From Clostridiaceae bacterium (lineage in GTDB: Bacteria; Bacillota; Clostridia; Saccharofermentanales; DTU023): a stretch of 9,899 nucleotides of DNA. Below, in pieces: positions 1 through 6,397 of this stretch (the first letter of the stretch is position 1; each line of letters opens with the position of its first letter). The stretch spans positions 1-9,899 of the forward strand of contig JAAZGN010000061.1 of NCBI GenBank assembly GCA_012511185.1. Direction: 5' to 3'. A model generated the notes under the pieces. The model had not been told where the DNA came from, did not search any database, and was given only the letters and a program-made list of their open reading frames with translations. The position numbers and the translations under genes were made by a program.

Positions 1-15
1 GATGGCGTAGCTCAT
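1..15 (-). CDS. 5' end of an unidentified gene running off the left edge
   Basis: Only the first five codons are visible, reading Met-Ser-Tyr-Ala-Ile on the minus strand from an ATG at 15-13. The reason to call a start here is a good Shine-Dalgarno sequence, AAGGAG, on the minus strand at 30-25, nine bases before the ATG. The gene lies 123 bp downstream of the ABC-F stop codon, beyond a weak terminator-like hairpin, so it may have its own promoter, although I could not find a convincing one in 16-74. Nothing can be said about its product from five residues. Confidence 0.45.
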
Positions 16-74
16 ATGCGGTCTCTCCTTTTTCAAGTCTCGCCCAGCCAGGGTTGCCGCTTTCAAGCAACATT

Positions 75-94
75 AAAAAACCCCGCCGGAGCGG
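75..94 (-). terminator. possible intrinsic terminator after the ABC-F gene
   Basis: On the minus strand a short GC hairpin (CCGC, loop TCCG, GCGG, at 94-83) is followed by GG and six T residues at 80-75. It begins about 45 bases after the ABC-F stop codon, which is the expected place for a terminator. The stem is only 4 bp, so it would be a weak terminator by itself. The rest of the 16-138 gap shows only a small GTTGC/GCAAC dyad (53-71) and the ribosome binding site of the next gene. Confidence 0.4.
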
Positions 95-138
95 TCGCCG
101 GACTATGATACGACAGGTGGGGCCCGCATGTCAAACGG

Positions 139-2001
139 TCAGGCCATCTCTTCCTCCAGGTCAAAATAGCGCTGATAAAGGTCATCCAGCTCCTCCAAAA
201 GAACGGCATAGCGCTCATAGTCTTCTGCCTTGTGCTCAGAGGCGTCTGCCCATTCAAAAAGGCGGCAGGCCTCTTCCCGTTTCTCGATGTCTTTTCTGGT
301 CCGGCTCAAGGCCTGGCGCTGTTCGGCCCGAACCCTTCGCAATTCAGCCGGACTGGCAGACGTTTCGCTTCTTTCCAGGACAGGAAAAGCCGCAACCCGC
401 AGGCGGTGCTGTCGGTACCAGGCTTGGTAATCATCAAAAGGCAGAACATCCGTGCCCACGAAGCCCAGGACCGAGTCGGCCACCGTCCGGATAAAATAGC
501 GGTCGTGGCTGACCACGATGACCGCACCGTGAAAATCAACCAGCGCCTGCTCCAGGAGTTGCCTCGACTCAATGTCCAGATGGTTGGTCGGTTCATCCAG
601 GACCAGCAGATCCGGTTTTTGCTCCAGCAGGGAGCACAGGTGCAGGCGGTGGCGTTCACCGCCTGACAGGGCGCTCAGGTCTTTGACCATGGCCTCATCA
701 CGGAAGCCGAAGCGGGCCAGCCGGCCACGGATCTGTGTCTCCGTTGAAGGAAAAGCATGCGCCAGATACTGGTAGACCGTCTGTGTCTCATCATCAAAGT
801 CGACGCTTTGGCCCATGAAAGCGATGGCGGGATTCCCGCAGAGACAAATCCGGCCTGAGTCAGCCCCGGTGCGGCCCAGCAGGATATGAAGCAGGGTTGT
901 CTTGCCGCAGCCGTTGGGTCCGACAAGGGCCAGACGGTCCGTGGCGCGGACGATGAAAGACACTTCTTGAAAAAGGGGCCGGTCAAAAGCCATGGAAAGA
1001 TCCTCGACTCCGACCAGCAACCGGTCCTGATCTTTTTTTGTGTCGGCCTGCAGGAAGGAAAAGGCCATGCGCCGGTCCGGATTGACCTGGCTTTGAACCT
1101 GGTTCATCTGGTCTTTCAGCTTTTCGACCACTTTTTCCCGCGAGTGATAGGACTTCATCTTGCGGTGGGACAGCATGGTCTGGGTGACAGCTTCCTGGCG
1201 TTTGATCTCGCCAGCCAGCCGGTCCAGGGTAAGGCCGAGCAGGGCCTGGCGCTCGCGCTTTTGTTCCATGGCCTGCGAATAATTGCCGCGGTAAGTGTAA
1301 AGTTGCCTGTTTTCCAGCTCGAATATCCTGCTGCAGACATGATCCAGAAACCAGCGGTCGTGTGAAACGACCATCAGAGCCGCCTGCCTCGACAACAAAT
1401 ACTGCTGCAGCCAATCCAGACCGTCGTAATCGAGATGATTGGTGGGCTCGTCAAGGAGGAGCAGGTCGCCGGGCTCAAGAAGAAGGCGGCCCAGTGAAAC
1501 CCTCATCTGCTCACCGCCTGAAAGGGTGTGATAGGGCTGATTCATCTGCTTTTCGGTCAGACCCAGGCCTGCCAGATTCCTGGCCAGGCGCGCCCGGTAG
1601 TCGTAGGCGCCCTCATCCTCCATCGCCTGCTGCAGCCGGCCGAATTCGGCAACAAGCCCGTCGAGTGCCTGACCACCCGCCGTGTTCATCTCCTTTTGCA
1701 GGACCCGCATCCGCTCTTCCATGCGGACGAAACGCGGATTATCCAGGATGGCCAGGCCCTGATGGTCGTAGGCAAGCGGCCGCTGGCTCAACATGGAAAC
1801 AACTACCGGACCGGACCGGTGGATGGTTCCTGAATCAGGCGAAAGGCTGCCCGCGATGAGATTGAGCAGGGTCGTTTTGCCGGTGCCGTTCTGGCCGATC
1901 AGGCCGATCTTGTCAGCCTGGTCAATGGTAAAAGAAAGACCGGACAAAATCTCCCGCCCCAAAAATGCTTTGGCAATCTTATCTGCTTGAACGATGCTCA
2001 T
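139..2001 (-). CDS. ABC-F family ATP-binding protein (YdiF/Uup-like)
   Basis: This 620-residue protein has two ABC ATPase domains in one chain and no membrane segments, the ABC-F layout. These proteins act on the ribosome rather than in transport. Domain 1 has Walker A GQNGTGKT (36-43), signature LSGGEQ (160-165), Walker B with DEPTNHLD (184-191) and the H-loop His214. An arm insertion lies at about 88-135. The charged interdomain linker at about 240-325 is the part that reaches the tRNA in known ABC-F proteins. Domain 2 has GPNGCGKT (361-368), LSGGER (445-450), DEPTNHLD (469-476) and SHD (498-500). A charged coiled-coil tail (about 550-620) resembles the Uup/YdiF C-terminal domain. The ATG at 2001 has AGAGG six bases upstream, and its ATGA overlaps the stop of a 9-codon upstream frame. 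It diverges from murC. The exact subfamily, and whether it gives antibiotic tolerance or serves housekeeping translation, cannot be settled here; the arm and tail favour housekeeping. Confidence 0.95.
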   Translation of the reverse strand: MSIVQADKIAKAFLGREILSGLSFTIDQADKIGLIGQNGTGKTTLLNLIAGSLSPDSGTIHRSGPVVVSMLSQRPLAYDHQGLAILDNPRFVRMEERMRVLQKEMNTAGGQALDGLVAEFGRLQQAMEDEGAYDYRARLARNLAGLGLTEKQMNQPYHTLSGGEQMRVSLGRLLLEPGDLLLLDEPTNHLDYDGLDWLQQYLLSRQAALMVVSHDRWFLDHVCSRIFELENRQLYTYRGNYSQAMEQKRERQALLGLTLDRLAGEIKRQEAVTQTMLSHRKMKSYHSREKVVEKLKDQMNQVQSQVNPDRRMAFSFLQADTKKDQDRLLVGVEDLSMAFDRPLFQEVSFIVRATDRLALVGPNGCGKTTLLHILLGRTGADSGRICLCGNPAIAFMGQSVDFDDETQTVYQYLAHAFPSTETQIRGRLARFGFRDEAMVKDLSALSGGERHRLHLCSLLEQKPDLLVLDEPTNHLDIESRQLLEQALVDFHGAVIVVSHDRYFIRTVADSVLGFVGTDVLPFDDYQAWYRQHRLRVAAFPVLERSETSASPAELRRVRAEQRQALSRTRKDIEKREEACRLFEWADASEHKAEDYERYAVLLEELDDLYQRYFDLEEEMA

Positions 2002-2025
2002 GACCGACCTCTCTGAACCTCCGCC

Positions 2026-2034
2026 ATTTTAGCA
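2026..2034 (-). promoter_or_regulatory. candidate extended -10 element for the ABC-F gene
   Basis: The minus strand reads TGCTAAAAT, which is TG-N followed by a hexamer matching TATAAT at five of six positions. Transcription would begin near 2018-2020, giving an untranslated leader of about 18 bases that still contains the AGAGG ribosome binding site. No good -35 hexamer is found 16-18 bp upstream; an extended -10 can partly compensate for that. The element lies at the left arm of the inverted repeat at 2028-2057. Confidence 0.4.
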
Positions 2035-2057
2035 CGAGCCTCCATGATCGTGCTAAA
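2028..2057. promoter_or_regulatory. perfect 10-bp inverted repeat, CIRCE-like operator candidate
   Basis: TTTAGCACGA at 2028-2037 and its exact reverse complement TCGTGCTAAA at 2048-2057 flank a 10-bp spacer, filling most of the 65-bp gap between the divergent ABC-F and murC starts. The outer seven bases of the arms (TTAGCAC and GTGCTAA) match the HrcA operator CIRCE, whose consensus is TTAGCACTC-N9-GAGTGCTAA. The two inner bases of each arm differ, and the spacer is 10 rather than 9. Each arm also contains an outward-facing TGCTAAA extended -10 sequence, so a bound protein would cover both promoters. The repeat is certain; its role as an operator, and HrcA as the binder, are inferences. Confidence 0.55.
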
Positions 2058-2059
2058 CT
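2051..2059 (+). promoter_or_regulatory. candidate extended -10 element for murC
   Basis: The plus strand reads TGCTAAACT, TG-N followed by a hexamer matching TATAAT at four of six positions. It ends seven bases before the murC ATG at 2067, so transcription would begin at or next to the start codon and the mRNA would be nearly leaderless. This agrees with the lack of a clear Shine-Dalgarno sequence before murC. No -35 hexamer is evident. The motif overlaps the right arm of the inverted repeat. Confidence 0.3.
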
Positions 2060-2066
2060 GAAGACC

Positions 2067-3659
2067 ATGAAAGAGCAAGTTGAACACCTGTGCAAGGGAA
2101 AAATTCCTGACGCCATTCCTTCCTTCGATGACAAGGCGGTGGCCAAGTCCTCCCCGGCGGAAATCGAGTCGGTTACCGGATACAAACCAGCAGACTACGG
2201 GACGATCGCCTCACTCATCGCGCCGGGCAAACGGATCTTTTTTGTCGGGATCGGCGGCATCAGCATGTGCGGCCTTGCTGAGCTGGCCCACCATGAGGGC
2301 GCTTTGTGTGCCGGCTCCGACCCCAACCCCAATGCCCGGACGGCCTATCTCAAGGAGCTCGGCCTGGCCCTTTATGATTACCATGACAGCTCCCACATCG
2401 ATCGCATGGCGCCGGATCTGGTCGTCTACTCCAAGGCCGTCTTCGACGACAATCCCGAGCGCCGGCGCGCGGCGGAGCGCGGGATTCCCTCCGTCGAACG
2501 CGCCGTCTTCCTTGGCGCCATCAACCGGCTCTTCCCACAGGTGGTCAACGTCAGCGGGACCAATGGTAAATCGACCTGCACGGCCATGTGCGCCCTCATG
2601 CTGATCGAAGCCGGTATGGACCCGACGGTCCACCTGGGAGCTGAACTGATCAACTTTCAAACGACGGTACGCCTGTCGCAAACAAGAAAAAAAGGCCTTT
2701 TTCTTTCCGAGGCCTGTGAATTCAAGCGCGGTTTCTTTCACTACCAGGGAACAGCAACGCTCATTCTGAATCTCGTCCACGATCACATCGACAGCTACCG
2801 GACTCATGATGATCTGGTCCGGGCCTTTGCCCAATACGTAGCCATCCAGCCCCGGGGCTCCCTGCTGATCCTGCCCGCCTATGAAGCGGATATCGGGAAA
2901 ATGCTTTCCTTTATTGACCAGCTGCGCCCCGGCCACCTGGACTATTTGTCCCTTATTTGGTTCGGTTCGGAGTCCGACCGGACACCCTGCGGGAAAAAGC
3001 CGGACTACTGTTACGACAAACTCCACTACAACGATCAGGGCGAGCCCCGCTTCGATCTCTACAAGAAGGGCCGTCACCTCATCAATCTGTCGCTTGCCAT
3101 CCCCGGCGAATTCAATGTCCAAAACGCTATGGGAGCCGTGGTCATCGCCGACCTGGCCGGAGCGGGGCCCCTGGCCATCCAAAAGGCGCTCCGCGCCTTC
3201 AGGGGAGCCGAAGGGCGTTTCACACGTGTGGGCCAGTTCAAGGGCGCACAAGTCATCATCGACTACGCTCACCATCCCTCGGCTATCCGCCTGACCATCG
3301 AGGCCGCACGACGGCTTCCTGCCAAACGGCTCTGGATCTGCTTCCAGCCCTTGACACACAGCCGGGTCAGGGGGTTCTTCGATGAATTCGTCAACTCCAT
3401 GCTGGATGTGGATCCCATCATGATGACAGAAATCTACGACGACCGTGAGACGGACCGGTCCATCAGTTCAAAAGACATCAGTGAACGCATCAACCAGCTG
3501 GGCGGCCACGCTGAATTCTTCCCAACCAATGAGGCGTTGGAGGAGCACCTGCGAAAAATCGTCGAGCCAGGGGATGTCGTCCTCATCATGGGGGTGGATC
3601 TTCGCAATGTCGGCGACCGTCTGACAGGACGGACCGACCACATGAAAGCAATCCAATAA
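2067..3659 (+). CDS. murC: UDP-N-acetylmuramate--L-alanine ligase (MurC), divergent form
   Basis: MurC is cytoplasmic and uses ATP to join L-alanine to UDP-N-acetylmuramic acid, the first amino-acid addition in peptidoglycan precursor synthesis. The 530-residue protein has the MurC-type N-terminal Rossmann motif GIGGISMCG (61-69) with GSD (83-85), an ATP P-loop GTNGKST (164-170), a clostridial-type EACE motif (215-218), a DH pair (239-240), FNVQN (349-353), GRFTRVG (383-389), DYAHHPSAI (399-407) and FQPLTHSR (426-433). The Rossmann motif separates it from MurD, MurE and MurF. Oddities are an extra 40-55 residues at the N-terminus, an Asn where MurC normally has His in the P-loop, and a changed C-terminal motif (MGVDLRNVG, where MGAGD is usual). 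The ATG at 2067 is the only in-frame ATG before the Rossmann motif and lacks a clear ribosome binding site. It is the only plus-strand gene here, divergent from the ABC-F gene and convergent with ftsH. Mur ligase membership is certain; MurC is very likely. Confidence 0.9.
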   Translation: MKEQVEHLCKGKIPDAIPSFDDKAVAKSSPAEIESVTGYKPADYGTIASLIAPGKRIFFVGIGGISMCGLAELAHHEGALCAGSDPNPNARTAYLKELGLALYDYHDSSHIDRMAPDLVVYSKAVFDDNPERRRAAERGIPSVERAVFLGAINRLFPQVVNVSGTNGKSTCTAMCALMLIEAGMDPTVHLGAELINFQTTVRLSQTRKKGLFLSEACEFKRGFFHYQGTATLILNLVHDHIDSYRTHDDLVRAFAQYVAIQPRGSLLILPAYEADIGKMLSFIDQLRPGHLDYLSLIWFGSESDRTPCGKKPDYCYDKLHYNDQGEPRFDLYKKGRHLINLSLAIPGEFNVQNAMGAVVIADLAGAGPLAIQKALRAFRGAEGRFTRVGQFKGAQVIIDYAHHPSAIRLTIEAARRLPAKRLWICFQPLTHSRVRGFFDEFVNSMLDVDPIMMTEIYDDRETDRSISSKDISERINQLGGHAEFFPTNEALEEHLRKIVEPGDVVLIMGVDLRNVGDRLTGRTDHMKAIQ

Positions 3660-3661
3660 CG

Positions 3662-3683
3662 ACCGCCCGCTTGTGCGGGCGGT
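3662..3683. terminator. hairpin between convergent murC and ftsH ends
   Basis: ACCGCCCGC at 3662-3670 and GCGGGCGGT at 3675-3683 form a perfect 9-bp GC-rich stem around a TTGT loop. It starts three bases after the murC stop and lies 24 bp beyond the ftsH stop on the other strand, so it can serve both genes. Neither side has a proper U-tract: murC's side continues with TAGTGACAG and ftsH's side with CGTTATTGG. It may therefore work as a 3'-end stabiliser or a factor-assisted terminator. The following AAACCGGTTT palindrome (3693-3702) and TTTTCTTTTATTT lie further along on the plus side. Confidence 0.6.
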
Positions 3684-3706
3684 TAGTGACAGAAACCGGT
3701 TTTCTT

Positions 3707-5659
3707 TTATTTGGATTCTTTGGGTTCGATCTCAGCTTCTGCGACCGGTACGGCGGCATCACCCGGCGCGATCGACACATCATCGACAGCGCCCTCGCCG
3801 GGAAGCGGCTTGGGATCGGTTGCGAACTCCTGGTAGATGGCTTCGAACTCTTCTGATTCAATCTTTTCTTTGTCAAGAAGCCGGGATGCCAGTTCATCAA
3901 GCAGTATGCGGTTGCTGGCCAGAATCTGCCTGGCGTCGGCGTAGGCCTGGTCCAGAATACCAGCGATCTCCTCATCGATGGCGGCCTGAAGCGCCTCGCT
4001 GTGATTTCTCACATGGCCGTAATCACGGCCGATGAAAACCTCTTCCTCATCACCACCCGTCACCACATTGCCCAGCCTGCCGCTCATGCCGTACTTGGTC
4101 ACCATTGCCCGTGCGATCCGGTTCACTTCTTTCAGATCGGCGCCGGCCCCGGTGCTGATCTCTCCAAAGACCAGATCCTCGGCAGCCCGTCCGCCCAAGG
4201 CCATCTTGATCTCGGCGATCAGCTGGGACCTGGTCTTGAAATAGATGTCCTCACTCGGCTTGAACGCCGTGTAGCCGCCTGCGCCACCGGCGGGAATAAT
4301 GGAAACCCGTTCGACCCGGTCGGTTGTTGACACTTCCCGGAGTACGATGGAATGGCCCGATTCGTGGTAGGCAGTCAATTTTTTCTCTTCGGCGTTGATG
4401 ACGCGACTCTTCTTTTCCGGCCCGATGGTCACCTTGAAAACGGCTTCGGTAATATCAGAGTAATGCACCTTCTCGTCGTTGCGCCTGGCTGCAAGGAGGG
4501 CTGCTTCATTCAGGAGGTTGGCCAGATCGGCGCCCGTAAAACCGGGCGTGATTTTGGCGATCTCGCCCAGATCGACATCGTCTGCCAGGGGCTTGTCCTT
4601 GGCGTGGACGTGCAGGATGGCCTCCCGTCCTTTCAGGTCAGGTCGCATGACCACAATGCGCCGGTCAAAACGACCGGGTCGAAGCAGTGCGTTGTCGAGG
4701 ATGTCGGGGCGGTTGGTCGCGGCCAGAACAATGACGCCCTCGTTGGGCCCGAAGCCATCCATCTCGACCAGAAGCTGGTTCAGGGTCTGTTCCCGTTCAT
4801 CGTGACCGCCCCCCAGACCGGCTCCACGGTGGCGTCCCACGGCGTCGATCTCGTCAATGAAGACGATGCAGGGCGCCTTCTTTTTCGCGTTGAGGAAGAG
4901 ATTGCGTACCCGTGACGCGCCGACACCGACGAACATTTCGACAAAGTCGGATCCACTGATAGAGAAAAAAGGCACCTGGGCTTCGCCTGCGACGGCCCGG
5001 GCCAGCAGTGTCTTACCCGTTCCGGGGGGACCAACCAGCAAGATACCCTTGGGGATCTTGGCGCCCAGGCTGACATACTTTTTGGGATTCTGTAAAAAGT
5101 CGACGACTTCCTGGAGTTCATCCTTCTCCTCTTCTGCACCGGCCACATCATCAAAAGTTACGCGGATCTGGCTGGGGTCGGCCAGGGTCGCCCGGCTTTT
5201 TCCAAAAGAAAGGGCGGTTTTGCCGTCACCGTCCCTTCTCGCATAGGAGATAAAGACAAAGGCGCCAAGCGACACCAACATGAGTAGCATGATGATGCCG
5301 TTCAATATGCTGCTGAAATCGGTTGGCCGGTTATAGTCGAATGAATCGATATACCCCTCTTCCTCGGCCAGGCGGAGGATCTCAAGGTAACTGCCGATGG
5401 AGTCAGCGGGAATATCCTTTTTGACATTGGCGGCGCTTCCCCCCTGAACGGCGCTTTCTGTCATCTTAAGATTGAGTGTCGCCCCGTCGATGGTAACCGA
5501 CTCGACTGCGCCACTCCGGATCATCTGTTCGACGTCAAAAAGAGTCGCGTCCTTGGTGCTGTCACCGCGCGACATCATAAATGTGACCGCCATGATCACA
5601 ATCATGAGAATGATATAAAAAGAAAAACCGCCAAATTTTCGTTGTTCCGGTGCGTTCAT
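3707..5659 (-). CDS. ftsH: ATP-dependent zinc metalloprotease FtsH
   Basis: FtsH is a membrane-anchored hexameric AAA+ protease that extracts and degrades misfolded membrane proteins and short-lived regulators. The 650-residue protein is of normal length. TM1 is at about 12-30, an external domain at 31-115, TM2 at about 117-138, and the rest is cytoplasmic. The AAA domain has Walker A GPPGTGKT (210-217), the pore loop with MFVG (242-245), Walker B ending Asp269-Glu270 and the second region of homology with arginine fingers Arg330 and Arg333. The protease domain has the zinc motif HESGH (432-436; HEAGH is usual) and the likely third ligand Asp508 in GADL. The last 40 residues are acidic and rich in Ala and Pro. 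The ATG at 5659 is chosen because the membrane segment follows at once and no upstream in-frame start exists; the AGGAAA site 12 bases upstream is rather distant. It follows hpt by 50 bp, the classic hpt-ftsH pair. Confidence 0.98.
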   Translation of the reverse strand: MNAPEQRKFGGFSFYIILMIVIMAVTFMMSRGDSTKDATLFDVEQMIRSGAVESVTIDGATLNLKMTESAVQGGSAANVKKDIPADSIGSYLEILRLAEEEGYIDSFDYNRPTDFSSILNGIIMLLMLVSLGAFVFISYARRDGDGKTALSFGKSRATLADPSQIRVTFDDVAGAEEEKDELQEVVDFLQNPKKYVSLGAKIPKGILLVGPPGTGKTLLARAVAGEAQVPFFSISGSDFVEMFVGVGASRVRNLFLNAKKKAPCIVFIDEIDAVGRHRGAGLGGGHDEREQTLNQLLVEMDGFGPNEGVIVLAATNRPDILDNALLRPGRFDRRIVVMRPDLKGREAILHVHAKDKPLADDVDLGEIAKITPGFTGADLANLLNEAALLAARRNDEKVHYSDITEAVFKVTIGPEKKSRVINAEEKKLTAYHESGHSIVLREVSTTDRVERVSIIPAGGAGGYTAFKPSEDIYFKTRSQLIAEIKMALGGRAAEDLVFGEISTGAGADLKEVNRIARAMVTKYGMSGRLGNVVTGGDEEEVFIGRDYGHVRNHSEALQAAIDEEIAGILDQAYADARQILASNRILLDELASRLLDKEKIESEEFEAIYQEFATDPKPLPGEGAVDDVSIAPGDAAVPVAEAEIEPKESK

Positions 5660-5709
5660 GCGTCTTAATCGTTTCCTGTAATAATAGTTCCTGCCTCTTA
5701 TCTTATGCC

Positions 5710-6243
5710 CTAATCCGCCGCCAGTACCTCGACGTCAGGCAGGTTTCTGTAATAACCGTCGAGGTCGAGGCCATAGCCTACGATGAATTCATTGGGAATT
5801 TCCATGCCGATGTAATGGACATCGATATCGATCTGCCGCCGCGACGGCTTGTCAAAGGCGGTGACGATGCGAAGGCTGGCTGGATTTCTGGTCGACAGAA
5901 GATTCATCAGATGGTTCAATGTAATGCCTGTATCGACGATGTCCTCGATGATCAGGACATGCCGGCCCGAGATGTTCTTGTCCAGATCCTTATTGATCTT
6001 GACAATGCCGGTGCTCTTCTCCCCGGCGTAGCTGGAAACCGACATGAAATCGATCTCGCAGGGGACATCAATATGGCGGATCAAGTCAGCCAGAAACATG
6101 AATGAACCCTTGAGCACACAGATGAGGTAGAGTTCCTTCCCCTTGTAGTCCTCTGAAATCTGTTTTCCCAGGCGTGCCACGAATGCATCAATCTCCTCGC
6201 GGCCTACCAGTCTGTGATCAACCTTTTTCTCAACAAATGCCAT
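5710..6243 (-). CDS. hpt: hypoxanthine phosphoribosyltransferase
   Basis: This purine-salvage enzyme transfers phosphoribose from PRPP to hypoxanthine (and usually guanine) to give IMP or GMP in the cytoplasm. The 177-residue length is typical. Visible motifs are the pyrophosphate loop LKGS (44-47), the flexible-loop SSYAG (70-74), the PRPP-binding motif with Glu100, Asp101, Asp104, Thr105 and Gly106, the KPSRR segment (132-136), and the C-terminal FIVGYGLD with YYRNLP (153-169), which supplies base-binding contacts. I place the start at ATG 6243, preceded by GGAGGGAG with six bases of spacing. A TTG at 6267 is in frame but lies upstream of that ribosome binding site, so it would make the site coding. 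The gene stands between the M29 aminopeptidase (154-bp gap) and ftsH (50-bp gap). That longer gap contains structured leader elements and a possible promoter, so hpt-ftsH may be transcribed partly on its own. Confidence 0.96.
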   Translation of the reverse strand: MAFVEKKVDHRLVGREEIDAFVARLGKQISEDYKGKELYLICVLKGSFMFLADLIRHIDVPCEIDFMSVSSYAGEKSTGIVKINKDLDKNISGRHVLIIEDIVDTGITLNHLMNLLSTRNPASLRIVTAFDKPSRRQIDIDVHYIGMEIPNEFIVGYGLDLDGYYRNLPDVEVLAAD

Positions 6244-6284
6244 CTTTTTCTCCCTCCATTTCGTCAACCCGAGAGATTGGCAGA

Positions 6285-6303
6285 TTTCCGGCTGTGCCGG
6301 AAA
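6285..6303 (-). promoter_or_regulatory. leader hairpin 2 upstream of hpt
   Basis: On the minus strand TTTCCGGC, loop ACA, GCCGGAAA form a perfect 8-bp stem. It lies six bases after hairpin 1 (6310-6329) and about 27 bases before the hpt ribosome binding site. No U-tract follows (the next bases are TCTGCC), so it is not a standard terminator. It could be part of a folded 5' leader or a processing site. Confidence 0.45.
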
Positions 6304-6309
6304 ATTTGC

Positions 6310-6329
6310 GGGGAGGACAACACCTCCCC
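6310..6329 (-). promoter_or_regulatory. leader hairpin 1 upstream of hpt, possible attenuator
   Basis: On the minus strand GGGGAGG, loop TGTTGT, CCTCCCC form a perfect 7-bp GC-rich stem, followed by GCAAATTTT. The weak T-run, set off by five bases, means it could be an inefficient terminator behind the aminopeptidase gene. Its 3' arm holds TCCTCC (6317-6312), an anti-Shine-Dalgarno sequence that could instead pair with GGAGGGA of the hpt ribosome binding site. Such a switch is inference; the complementarity is visible. Confidence 0.45.
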
Positions 6330-6344
6330 ACTTAATCCATTAGC

Positions 6345-6353
6345 ATTCTAACA
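6345..6353 (-). promoter_or_regulatory. candidate internal promoter (extended -10) for hpt-ftsH
   Basis: The minus strand reads TGTTAGAAT, TG-N followed by a hexamer matching TATAAT at five of six positions. The best -35 nearby is poor (CTGATT at 16-bp spacing). Transcription from here would start near 6338 and give a leader of about 95 bases carrying both hairpins and the hpt ribosome binding site. It lies 45 bases beyond the aminopeptidase stop codon, a sensible place for an internal promoter. The stretch between the stop and this site shows only a small imperfect dyad (CTACTG/CAGCAG). Confidence 0.35.
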
Positions 6354-6397
6354 CAGCCTCTGCTGAAATCAGTAGCAAAAGCGACACGGGTCACGGC

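Noticed and set aside
53..71. GTTGC/GCAAC dyad with a 9-base loop
   Set aside because: Only 5 bp long with a 9-base loop; easily chance, and it does not coincide with a promoter or T-run.
1362..1859. A 165-codon plus-strand frame opposite the ABC-F gene
   Set aside because: Composition is rich in Arg, Pro and Ala, as expected of a shadow frame, and it lies under the first ATPase domain of the ABC-F protein.
2211..3359. A 382-codon open frame on the minus strand opposite murC
   Set aside because: It lies wholly antisense to murC, which has the full set of Mur ligase motifs; the translation shows no recognisable domain and no ribosome binding site was seen. Long antisense frames are common in GC-rich coding DNA.
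3693..3702. AAACCGGTTT palindrome near the ftsH stop
   Set aside because: A single 10-bp palindrome between convergent genes with no second copy in the window; most likely chance.
5660..5709. TATTAT sequence before ftsH as a separate promoter
   Set aside because: No -35 hexamer at usual spacing and no extended -10 TG; the 50-bp gap to hpt fits simple cotranscription.
6244..6267. Upstream TTG start for hpt at 6267, adding eight residues
   Set aside because: The added codons would consist of the GGAGGGAG ribosome binding site, and the ATG at 6243 has ideal spacing from it; family N-termini also fit the shorter form.
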